The notes under the pieces were generated by a model that was not told the origin of the DNA, did no database searches, and was given only the letters and a program-made list of their open reading frames with translations. A program made the translations under genes and the position numbers. From an uncultured Lachnospiraceae bacterium (lineage in GTDB: Bacteria > Bacillota > Clostridia > Lachnospirales > Lachnospiraceae): a DNA stretch of 38,180 nucleotides. Position 1 is the first letter of the stretch; each line of letters begins with the position of its first letter. Location of the stretch: assembly GCA_946614165.1 (NCBI GenBank), contig CAMOGQ010000017.1, positions 1-38,180 of the forward strand, written 5' to 3'. Positions 24,555 to 33,000 of the stretch are shown in pieces.

Positions 24555-24579
24555 CTCAGTCTTAGAGCCGGAGACTGAG
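24555..24579 (+). promoter_or_regulatory. 8-bp hairpin in the leader of the YbjN-like operon
   Basis: CTCAGTCT (24555-24562) and AGACTGAG (24572-24579) are perfectly complementary around a 9-nt loop. It ends 44 nt before the start codon. No U-tract follows, so it is more likely an operator-type palindrome or a leader structure than a terminator. Confidence 0.35.
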
Positions 24580-24623
24580 AAACGAAATCAGATGTGCTCA
24601 ATAATAGGAAAGGAAAAGAGCTT

Positions 24624-25328
24624 ATGGAAAGAATGGATTATTCTGCTGAAATCGCAAATGCTGTAAAAAAGTGCCTTGACGAAAATGAAATGACTTACAG
24701 ATTTGATGAGTGCAGGGGCGTTATCGAATTTAAAAATCGTATCAGGGGCAGCTTCCGCACTGTCGATTGCGTGGTCGACATCGGGACAGACGATCTTTCT
24801 GTTCTGGCCTTCTGCCCTGTCTGTGCAGACGAAGAAGACAATGAAGTAATGGACAGGATGGCAGAGTTCATCTGCCGGGCAAATTACGGAATGAAGAACG
24901 GATGCTTCGAAATGAATTTTGATGACGGCGAGATCCGATTCAGAAGTTTTATCGACTGCGAGGATCAGCTTCCCGGAACGGAGTGTATCAATAACAGCAT
25001 TAGATGCTCCCTGTTCATGTTTGACCGCTACGGAGACGGCATTGTGAACGTACTATACAGGGATATGCCTGCTAAGGAAGCTGTCGAAAAATGCGAGAAG
25101 AGTCAGGAGGACGAAATCCGCAGCATTTTCCGGGAGATGGGAGTTGACGCTCCTTCGGGCAGTCTGGGAGATCTTTTGTCCGGTCTGGCTGAAAGGCTGG
25201 GAATTACCGAAGATACAGAAGAAGCTGATCCGGACCCTGAGGAAATTGTCTTCGGAACAGATGAGATGGATGAGACGGATGACGATGCCCTTTCTCTTCC
25301 GGATCCCCAAAATAATAAGGCTGTATGA
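24624..25328 (+). CDS. YbjN-like domain protein
   Basis: 234 aa. The first 150 residues follow the pattern of YbjN/type III secretion chaperone-like domains: short helix, then alternating strands with D-V-G/C-V-V-D-I-G-T-D, L-S-V-L-A-F-C-P-V, a helix ending in N-Y-G-M-K-N-G-C-F-E-M-N-F-D-D-G-E-I-R-F, and a final M-F-D-R-Y-G-D-G. The C-terminal 80 residues are acidic and low in complexity (E/D-rich), an extension beyond the usual family length. The ATG at 24624 has AGGAAAGGA 9 nt upstream. It is the first gene of a small operon with the S1-like and SprT-like genes. The family acts as chaperone-like or regulatory proteins; no specific partner is evident. Confidence 0.75.
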   Translation: MERMDYSAEIANAVKKCLDENEMTYRFDECRGVIEFKNRIRGSFRTVDCVVDIGTDDLSVLAFCPVCADEEDNEVMDRMAEFICRANYGMKNGCFEMNFDDGEIRFRSFIDCEDQLPGTECINNSIRCSLFMFDRYGDGIVNVLYRDMPAKEAVEKCEKSQEDEIRSIFREMGVDAPSGSLGDLLSGLAERLGITEDTEEADPDPEEIVFGTDEMDETDDDALSLPDPQNNKAV

Positions 25329-25371
25329 AGAACAGGAAAAGGAAAATTCCAGGATCGGGCAAAAAAAATGA

Positions 25372-25569
25372 ATGGGAAGCCGGGAAAAGAAGGGACGGCT
25401 TCCGCGGGACTTTTTCGTCATTACTGTATCTGAAGAATATCTGTCCGGACAGATGCGGGAATGGAGAAAGGTATCTGCACTGCCCCTGGCTAAAAAAGAG
25501 CAGCTTATTCCCCTGGAAGGCATGGGGAAGGAAAGGCCCGGAAAGCTGCAAAGACAGGACTGTATGTGA
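25372..25569 (+). CDS. possible 65-aa small protein
   Basis: A 65-codon frame with protein-like content (D-F-F-V-I-T-V-S-E-E-Y-L, then W-R-K-V-S-A-L-P-L-A-K-K-E-Q-L-I-P-L-E-G-M-G) starting at ATG 25372. The ribosome site is weak: AGGA lies about 17 nt upstream. An overlapping frame from ATG 25325 has a better operon position but poor composition. I do not recognise it. It fills the gap between the YbjN-like and S1-like genes and may be real. Confidence 0.4.
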   Translation: MGSREKKGRLPRDFFVITVSEEYLSGQMREWRKVSALPLAKKEQLIPLEGMGKERPGKLQRQDCM

Positions 25570-25637
25570 GCCCCCCCATCCGGAAGCCGAATCAGGCCTC
25601 TTTATAATGGAACTATAAAAGAAAGGAGCATAATGCC

Positions 25638-25892
25638 ATGTGGGAAAACGAATATGAATATGAAACCAGCGCCAATACTTACCGTGTACGGGACATGGTC
25701 ATGGGCCGGGTGATCAAGTGCACCGGGCAGGGCGTGAATCTTGTGCTGGAAAACGGCCAGGAAGCCTTTGCTTTATTTGGAAATCTTCCTGTGGGATGTA
25801 CCGTGCCCTGCACGGTGCTGAAGAAGACACCGGGAAAGAAAAGAATCCTGGTATCTATTGATTCGGTCCCTGACAGATTTATGGCGGCCTGA
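25638..25892 (+). CDS. S1/OB-fold RNA-binding-like small protein
   Basis: 84 aa. After an acidic, Tyr-rich N-terminus it reads V-M-G-R-V-I-K-C...G-V-N-L-V-L-E-N-G-Q-E-A-F-A-L, then V-G-C-T-V-P-C-T-V-L-K-K, then K-R-I-L-V-S-I-D-S. This is the five-strand pattern of an S1-type OB fold, single and compact. The ATG at 25638 has GAAAGGAG 9 nt upstream. Likely an RNA- or nucleic-acid-binding protein. It lies between YbjN-like and SprT-like genes, and the SprT-like start follows 79 nt later. The family match is by pattern only. Confidence 0.72.
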   Translation: MWENEYEYETSANTYRVRDMVMGRVIKCTGQGVNLVLENGQEAFALFGNLPVGCTVPCTVLKKTPGKKRILVSIDSVPDRFMAA

Positions 25893-25971
25893 AGACAGGA
25901 GACGGAGCCCCCGCAGGGAATCAAGAGCGGACAAAATTGGACGTATTCGGGGAAAAAGGAGGCAAAGTACT

Positions 25972-26394
25972 TTGGAAGACAGAGCAGGAAAGATCTGGAC
26001 AGAAGAGATGATCCGCAGTGAGATAATGGGAATGGATAACAAAACAGGACTGAAAGGGGCAGATCTCCCTATCAAATTTAATCCTGACAAAAGTGCACTG
26101 GGATCCTACTGCTGGCAGGGAGAAGGATATTTCACGTTTTCAGAGCTCTTTTTCAAGGACCCCGAATGGCCTCTGGAAGCAGCCATAAACACTATCCGTC
26201 ACGAATATGCCCATTATATGGACCGTAAGCTTTACGGTCACTGCGGCCATGGAAAAACATGGAGGGACTGCTGTATGCAGGTCGGAGCTTTTCCCATAGC
26301 CTGTTACAGCAGGGAGATAGAGGAGTTCTTCGGACTGCTTTCGGAGAAAAAGAGAAAGACCAGGGAAAGGAAGGAGCAGGAAATGGAAAGATGA
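25972..26394 (+). CDS. SprT-like zinc metalloprotease
   Basis: 140 aa. It carries H77-E-Y-A-H81, the HExxH zinc site, preceded by a helix (A-I-N-T-I-R) and followed by G-H-C-G-H-G-K-T-W-R-D-C-C, which supplies the third ligand as in SprT/Spartan-like proteases (H...G-H-x-x-x-W/F). The upstream S-Y-C-W...Y-F-T-F-S-E-L-F part matches the strand leading into that helix. Start is TTG 25972 with AAGGAGG 8 nt upstream; an open frame further upstream overlaps the S1-like gene and is Arg-rich. The C-terminus is a basic/acidic tail. Such enzymes cleave DNA-protein crosslinks or handle damaged complexes; here the substrate is unknown. Confidence 0.8.
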   Translation: MEDRAGKIWTEEMIRSEIMGMDNKTGLKGADLPIKFNPDKSALGSYCWQGEGYFTFSELFFKDPEWPLEAAINTIRHEYAHYMDRKLYGHCGHGKTWRDCCMQVGAFPIACYSREIEEFFGLLSEKKRKTRERKEQEMER

Positions 26395-26597
26395 TCCGGC
26401 TTCGGGACCAGACCGGGTAGAGATCTATAGAAACTACATAAACAGGCATACGGAAAACGGATTTCTGATGGGACCATCAGAGAGAAAGCACAGAAGGCTC
26501 TGTGTTTAAGCAGGCAGGATTAGGAAAATGCGAAGTATCCGCAGGATGCTTTGTATTTTCCCTGCCAGCGCCAAAACAGGGATCGGATCATAAGGAT

Positions 26598-26640
26598 CGG
26601 ACAGCGAGAGGGCTGTTCCGGTCTGTTTGTGTTTAATCTG
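26598..26640 (+). terminator. weak terminator candidate after the SprT-like gene
   Basis: CGG-ACAGC (26598-26605) pairs with GCTGT-T-CCG (26612-26620), an 8-bp stem with a bulged T, followed by a T-rich but interrupted tract. It lies between the SprT-like gene and the next promoter-like site. Confidence 0.4.
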
Positions 26641-26667
26641 TTTTATCTTTGAAAATTCTTAAGTAAT

Positions 26668-26698
26668 GGAAACAATTCCTTTATATTCATGGTAAAAT
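26668..26698 (+). promoter_or_regulatory. candidate promoter of the second cassette
   Basis: An extended -10 (TGG-TAAAAT, 26690-26698) is placed about 60 nt before the start codon. Upstream is the element GGAAACAATTCC (26668-26679) instead of a good TTGACA. A closely similar element (GAAAACAATTC) precedes the extended -10 of the orphan third copy, with spacing differing by one base. No experimental support. Confidence 0.4.
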
Positions 26699-26757
26699 TT
26701 ACCCTATGAAATATACAGTCTGTCAAATGCAGAACTGCCGCATAAGGAGGACGTCAG

Positions 26758-29283
26758 ATGCCGTTAAGTAGAAGATATGAATATACCCGGAACATGAAGA
26801 AGCTGTTCGATAACTATGTAACACAGCTGAAAAGCTATTACTGCAGGGAAGATATCGAAGATCTTCTGAATGAATTTGATGAGGCTGATGAAGACCGCAG
26901 AATGTTCGTTCTGGCCAGACTTAAAAAACAATGCAAAATCAGAGGGATCAGTGTAAAAGATCTGCTGTCCGACAGAACATTGCTTAAACAGATACCTGAC
27001 AGGAAGGAAATGCAGGATGCACTTCTTGCGTTTTTTTACAGTCTTTATAAGAACAGTCTTCCTCCCCGTGACTACATGGAAAGAATCGTGCGCCGCCTGG
27101 CACCCGAGTATGCCGGCGATACCGTAAGAACTGCAATTCTGAAAAAATTTGTGAAAGGTGCGGATGTAACGGGAAAAGTTGGGGTTTATAACGTCAAGCC
27201 ACTTCTGGATAAGGCAGAGACTCTTCTGTCAGCAGATGAAAGGAAGAATCTTTCGTCATTACAAGAAAAAGACAAGAAAGATCTTCTTATATCCAAAATC
27301 GATGATTCTTTTTTTGATCAGAAGGACGTCACTCTGACAGACAAGGATTTGTTCCTCGTAATCGTACAGTGTACGGATAAATACCGTCAGGATACTTCCC
27401 TGCATTTCACGGGAATTTCTGTTGCTTCCGAGACAGAAGCACAGCTGAAGGAATTCTGCCGTATTTATGGTCTTGATTCAGAAGGGTCTGTTTTCGGACA
27501 GCTCCTTATCCTTTGTGATGCTCTTGACAATGATGGTGCGTTGGAAAAGGACGAACGGTTTGCTGCTCTTACAAAATCTCTGGATAAGGATTTCCGGTCA
27601 CAGCTGTCGCGCATTCAGTATGTAAACAGCAAGGGAAAGACCTGCAGGCTTTCGGAAAAATACGAACAGGCCAGAAAAGACCGGATGAAAGCGCTAAAAA
27701 AACAGGCACAGCGTTACATGCCCGATCCTCTGCTTCTGAAGCTTTGCAATGATCTTGCGGAGGGAAATTTCAGAGGGAACGGGATGACAAGAGTACAGCT
27801 GTATTATTTTGCCATCATGTTCGGAATGGATCTTTCGGTAAACGAAAGTACAGTCAATGAGGACAGGGATATTGAAAAGAACCTGTTCCAGGATTATTAC
27901 AATGACAATCTCCTAAGGTTCCTTTCGGTTGATTACAGGGATAGAACTGACCTTGAACAAGAACCCACAGGCGAGGGAATAAACTATAAGAGTTATGTGG
28001 AAACAAGCTATCTTTATTTCCTTTGCAGGAAAGATCTGAGTCTGACTCCGGGTGAACGGATCAACAGGGCAGAAAAGACAATCGAAGCTGTATACAAAGC
28101 AAGAAACAGAAGCAGAGCTTCCGAGGGCGGGAACAAGGCTCCCAAGGCTGCAGAGGAACAGTTCACGGCTTTTTATAAAGACACTCTTTTCTCACGGCTG
28201 CTTAAAAAAGAACCTGACCAGATAGTGGACTTTATTCTGGACAATGGCTACAGGATTGTTTCTCCTGAAAACCCCAACAGCAGCAGAATCATGTCGGATT
28301 CCGATGAAAGAACAGCCTATATCCAGCGTAATATAATTCTGGAAGAAGAAGAGAAACTGCCTGAAAACAAATACCTTTTACGTAATCTTTTATCGGGAAA
28401 CAGGAAGAAAAAAGATAATTCTCCTCAGGAGGAAATAGAAATTCTTTTTCAGACAGATAAAGAGCCTTCTCAGATGGATAAAGAAGTCCTTACTCAGATG
28501 GACAAAGAGGCGCTTTTCCTTATGGACAGAAGCTTTGACTGGACAATAAAAAAGCTGTTGGAAGACAGATTTGCTTCGGATGAAGATTTTTTGAAGCTTG
28601 TGGAAAAATTGGATGACAGAGCTCATGTAGACAGGGGACGTTTCAAAAAAAGTATGAGGATACAGATCCTGGTCCTTCTGCGTGAACTGGCAATGGCATC
28701 GAATGGTGAAAGAAAAACAAGAGACAAGATAAAGGAAGATGTGAGTAGGGAAGTACCTTTTGTTGACCGCCAGTTTTCCAATGCTCTTGAGATTCTGAAA
28801 AACATGGGATTTGATATACGGAAAGAGGAAACAAAAAAGAGAGTAAAAGAGGAAGCAAAAGAAGAAGAAAAAAAGAAAAACAGAGATTCCAATTATGTAT
28901 GCTGGCTTGGAACAAGGCATTATGAAGATGAAATGCTGAATCAGCTGCTTGCCGAAGCCTCCAGATTCAGATACAGCTTTTCGGAAAATGCGGAAGTAAT
29001 TCTGATGCAGACGATGGAGGCACGGCTGAAGCAGGATAAGAGAATTACCAGAAGTGAGATGATCTCCTTCTTCCTGAATTACTATATTTCGGATATTGAG
29101 AACAATGAAAGAAGCATAGAAATGCAGGAGGACTTTCCCGGTCTCTTTACGGACTTTGCTTCTGAAATCAATTATTATCTCGAGGAAGCAAGATACCAGC
29201 CACTGAGTGTGAAAAACATTTATGACATGTATATTGTCACAGCGCTGTATTATCACATGCTGGAATCAATTAAGGACAGCTGA
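26758..29283 (+). CDS. all-helical partner protein of the kinase/phosphatase cassette, copy 2
   Basis: An 841-aa paralogue of the protein encoded at 861-2477. It shares the core at about 370-435 (R-D-I-E-K-N-L-F...N-L-L-R-F-L...G-E-G-I-N-Y-K-S-Y) and the C-terminal block (E-I-N-Y-Y-L-E-E-A...K-N-I-Y-D-M-Y). It is about 300 residues longer. The extra material includes a short imperfect repeat of Q-M-D-K-E type (about 565-590) and a Lys/Glu-rich charged segment (about 690-710), likely a flexible or coiled region. No signal peptide, TM or catalytic motif is seen. The ATG at 26758 has AAGGAGG 7 nt upstream. The PP2C gene follows after 87 nt. Role as for copy 1: a probable adaptor or substrate, unproven. 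Confidence 0.85.
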   Translation: MPLSRRYEYTRNMKKLFDNYVTQLKSYYCREDIEDLLNEFDEADEDRRMFVLARLKKQCKIRGISVKDLLSDRTLLKQIPDRKEMQDALLAFFYSLYKNSLPPRDYMERIVRRLAPEYAGDTVRTAILKKFVKGADVTGKVGVYNVKPLLDKAETLLSADERKNLSSLQEKDKKDLLISKIDDSFFDQKDVTLTDKDLFLVIVQCTDKYRQDTSLHFTGISVASETEAQLKEFCRIYGLDSEGSVFGQLLILCDALDNDGALEKDERFAALTKSLDKDFRSQLSRIQYVNSKGKTCRLSEKYEQARKDRMKALKKQAQRYMPDPLLLKLCNDLAEGNFRGNGMTRVQLYYFAIMFGMDLSVNESTVNEDRDIEKNLFQDYYNDNLLRFLSVDYRDRTDLEQEPTGEGINYKSYVETSYLYFLCRKDLSLTPGERINRAEKTIEAVYKARNRSRASEGGNKAPKAAEEQFTAFYKDTLFSRLLKKEPDQIVDFILDNGYRIVSPENPNSSRIMSDSDERTAYIQRNIILEEEEKLPENKYLLRNLLSGNRKKKDNSPQEEIEILFQTDKEPSQMDKEVLTQMDKEALFLMDRSFDWTIKKLLEDRFASDEDFLKLVEKLDDRAHVDRGRFKKSMRIQILVLLRELAMASNGERKTRDKIKEDVSREVPFVDRQFSNALEILKNMGFDIRKEETKKRVKEEAKEEEKKKNRDSNYVCWLGTRHYEDEMLNQLLAEASRFRYSFSENAEVILMQTMEARLKQDKRITRSEMISFFLNYYISDIENNERSIEMQEDFPGLFTDFASEINYYLEEARYQPLSVKNIYDMYIVTALYYHMLESIKDS

Positions 29284-29370
29284 CGTATTTTCCTGTGTTC
29301 CCCCCTCCGTTTTGCTGAATCTGCATGATTTATACTGGTGTCATTATAAAGAAAGGAGAACCGGTATGTA

Positions 29371-30048
29371 ATGATCATACAAAAATTCAGCAAAGCGGGG
29401 GCCTGCCATGACAGAGACGAAGAAAAAAATCAGGATTATGTCTGCAGCGGAGAGGACGATCAATTTCTTACGGTCATGCTTGCAGACGGAGCGGGGGCAT
29501 GCAGCAGGGGCCGGGAGGGAGCAAGGCTAGCCTGCAGAGCCGCGGCAGACATGATCGGACAGGAGAGAGAAAACATCTTTGCCTTTTCGCCAAAGAAACT
29601 GGCTTATCTGCTTACGGAACACATACTGTATTATCTGGAAACATTTAAATGCGGGGGAGAGGATATCCATGAATACGGCAGTACCTTTGCCATGGCCTGC
29701 ATGGAAAAGAAAACAGGGAAAACAGTAATGGTCAATCTGGGGGACGGCGCGGTTTTTAAAAGCGGCGGAGGATCACTGCTCTGCCAGATGAAACCGAAAA
29801 GGTTTTACGGTGATCCCTGCCTGACGACGACAGAAGGAGCCTACAGAGCTATGGAAGCAGGGTGCTGCCGCCTTTCACTGGGAGAGGGGATTTTTATCTG
29901 CTCCGACGGGGCCCTGGATCAGATAAAAACAGAAAGTGTGCTTTGTACTTTGAAAACAGGTGATACGGATACTTTAAAGCGCGTTCTGGAAGCGGCGGAC
30001 CATTTTGATGACTGCAGTTTTATTGCTTTTACAAGAGAAAGAAGGTAA
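29371..30048 (+). CDS. PP2C-family protein phosphatase, copy 2
   Basis: 225 aa, paralogous to the PP2C at 2496. Metal-site residues are kept: N-Q-D22, L-A-D39-G, Y-G-S-T-F-A, V-N-L-G-D-G, C-S-D-G-A and H-F-D-D-C-S-F. As in copy 1, the G-G after ADG is replaced (A-D-G-A-G-A-C), and the conserved L-T-T-T-E-G-A phrase is shared by both copies. The ATG at 29371 has AAAGGAG about 12 nt upstream, a long but workable spacing; an ATG five bases earlier runs into a stop at once. The kinase gene begins 11 nt after the stop. Predicted to dephosphorylate the kinase fusion or its target. Confidence 0.9.
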   Translation: MIIQKFSKAGACHDRDEEKNQDYVCSGEDDQFLTVMLADGAGACSRGREGARLACRAAADMIGQERENIFAFSPKKLAYLLTEHILYYLETFKCGGEDIHEYGSTFAMACMEKKTGKTVMVNLGDGAVFKSGGGSLLCQMKPKRFYGDPCLTTTEGAYRAMEAGCCRLSLGEGIFICSDGALDQIKTESVLCTLKTGDTDTLKRVLEAADHFDDCSFIAFTRERR

Positions 30049-30059
30049 ATAAGGCGGGT

Positions 30060-33000
30060 ATGAATCTGAAACAGACGAAAAGAAAATTTCTTGAAGGAAC
30101 AATACTGCTGTCAACAAAAGAAAAAGGGGGAACGCCAGAGAAATATACCATAACAGATATTATTGGCGAAGGTGGATCGGCGGTCTGCTATGAAGCAGTC
30201 AGAATCCGTGAAGGCAGTGTTCCGGAAACCGGTAAACTGAAAGAGTTTTACCCGGCGGATGCAGCCATTGGCAGAACACGTTTTTATTCCATGAAACGCC
30301 TGGAGGACGGCTGCCTGATTCCCGGTGCTGGAACGATCCGCGTATTTGAGGAAATGCGCCGCAACTATATCGACACATACCAGCTTCTGAAGAAGGTCAT
30401 AGCAGAAAATCCCAAAAATGAAATTCTGAAAAGATATATTCAGCAGGGAGAGATTCTCTACGGATATCATCAGGAAAAGGAAGGTGAGGATGATTTCCCC
30501 GGTGAAAAAATGCCTACGGCCTATATATGGTCTCCAGGCGTTCCCGGCAAGGGATTTGATAAATATCTGGCGGAAATCAGAAAAGATCCCAGGAAACTGC
30601 CCGAGACCAGTCTGCGCAATATTCTGGACGTAGTCTGCAGGCTGACAGACTGTATCAAGGCTCTGCACACAGCCGGCCTGATGCATATGGATATCAAGCC
30701 ATCCAACTTCCTCGTGCAGTATGACAGTGATAACCGGATCGATTCTGGAAATATCTCACTTTTTGACATCAACACCCTCTGCTCCATATTCAGCGACCAT
30801 ATTCCGGAATGGGGAACGGAAGGCTTTGCTGCACCGGAAGTGCTAACAGGAGATGTGGATAACCGGTCTGATATTTATTCCATCGGGGCCATGCTCTTTA
30901 ATGCCCTTATCATCACTGATGAGATCCCGGACGGCCTTTATCGTGACAGCTGCTATCCGGACCTGGCCAGACTTGTCAGAAATTCAGCGCTGATCGAGGC
31001 TTCCGATAAAAACTCCGATTCCGCATTGATGTCAAAGATCTGCACCATTCTGGAAAAATGTCTTGCAAGGAATCCGAAAAATCGATATCAGAGCTGCACG
31101 GCACTTAAAAAAGATCTCGAAGGAGCCATCCGGCGATTTGATGCTGTAAAAAACAGACCGGCTTATCTGTTTGACAAAAGAGTATCCGATCCAGGCATCG
31201 TTATTCAGAAGCTTTTGTATGAGCATCCCCTTTACGAAGCTTTTCCGGAGAAGACCGGTGATCTCAATGTCCTGGTAATCGGGGCGGGGTCCTACGGTCA
31301 GAAATTCATTGATACAGCCCTGGTTTCCGGCCAGATGTCCGGAGTAAACCTGAATATTACCGCAGTGTCGGACGAACCGGACGATGACAGGAAGGCATAT
31401 CTCAAATTCCGTCCCGCCCTGACTGGACTGGTGAATATGGAGGGGTCCCTGAAGGGTAAGGAAAGCCTTTCCTGCGGAAATCTGGAATTCCGGGAATTGT
31501 CAAATAATTCAGGAAAAGAGCCGGAGCTTCGGCGGTTTGGCAGGAACACAAACGTCAATAAAAAACTTATCGAAAATCTGCTTGCAGGAGGTCGGAAAGG
31601 GAAGGGAAAGGCATCCTTTCATTATGTATTCATTTCTCTGGGGGATGACGAAATCAACCGGGATGCGGCAATACTCTGCGCCGGCATGATCCAGGCGCCG
31701 GTCTGCTATGCCATTGAAGACAGGGAAAGAGAAGAAAGAGAAGCAGGCAGTCATCGGAGCAACCTGTGTCCTGTCTATATCGATGAACCGGTGGATGTGG
31801 AAGTGATCGACAGCAGTCTGGGAGAAATGGCATTCAATACTCACATTGCCTGGAATGATTCCCTGAATATAGACGTAACAAAAGAAAGAAAAGAATTCTT
31901 CGAAGGGACCACACCAAAACAGAAATATAACAGGATGTCTTCTCTGGCCTATGTTCTTTCCGTAAAATACAAGCTGCACAGCGTAGGCATCGACTGTGAC
32001 AACATGGAAGAAGCCGCCGTACTCTTTTCAGAGCAGATCCTGGAAAAACGGGAGACCGATCCTTCAGCGAAGAAAAAATTCAACACACTGGTGGCCCTGG
32101 AGCACAGAAGATGGATGCTTGAGCTTGCCTCTGACGGATGGACTGCGCCGAGAGATGAAAACGGAAGACTTCGCCTTGAGGACTGTATTGCGAGAGGAAG
32201 CGTTAAGGACATGGTGAAGAAGACGCATCCCTGCATGGTCCCCAGCACGGAAGCTTCACCTCTGAGTGAGGAAGAATATACAAAAGACCAGCACAGGAAG
32301 TGGGACGAAGGAGAGATCGATCCTTCGCTGGATGAACTGGACAGAATGTCTGTTGAACTTCACAGATGCTTCAGAAAGTATGCCCGACAGATCAAAAAGG
32401 AAAGTCTTTTCCATAATCCGGATCTTTTGTTTATTGAAAGCCAGATTTCTCCGGAGTGTCATGAAGCACACACTGCTTTCCTCCAGTTTATGTTTGCTCT
32501 GAAGAATATTGTAAACGGAGTCGAAAGCTACAGCCGCCAGTATGAATATTATCATGACGCTCTTGAAAATTCTCTGAAGGAACTGCCAGAGGACAGCAGA
32601 ACCCGGATCAAACAGCGCCTGAAGGCAGTGCGTCAGACTTTCTTCCCAATTAAAGAAAGCAATCTGTACCGTAATTATAAAGCTAATGATGATGTTCTGA
32701 TTGAGAAGATTCCCTTTATCCTGACCTATCGGTACAGAAGAAGTCTGGCCATGGCTTTCGAAGACGGCATGGCTCAGAACGGAAGGAATGAAGCAGTTTT
32801 TGCCAATGTGGCTTCCGCGACGGTCCTGAGTCCCGAAAAGATTCATTATCTTTACTTCTGCAGCAGAGCTTCGGATATCGGGCTTCTGATCCGGAAACTG
32901 GATGCAGCCCTGAATTATTACGGAAAGCGGAATGTTCACTGCGGTATCAGTCTGGCACTGGCCTGCTTAAAGGAGATTCCGGACCGGCAGAGAGAGGAGC

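Larger units (their letters stand above)
26395..26757. other. intergenic leader of the second cassette
   Basis: About 360 bases without a gene. It contains a palindrome CTGATGG-GA-CCATCAG (26465-26480), a weak terminator-like hairpin near 26598-26640 that could end the SprT operon, and an extended -10 promoter-like site at 26690-26698 before the cassette. Confidence 0.45.

Noticed and set aside
25325-25618. 97-codon frame overlapping the YbjN-like stop
   Set aside because: An ATGA overlap is attractive, but the translation is Arg/Lys/Gly/Pro-rich and unlike a folded protein. The alternative frame from 25372 is more protein-like.
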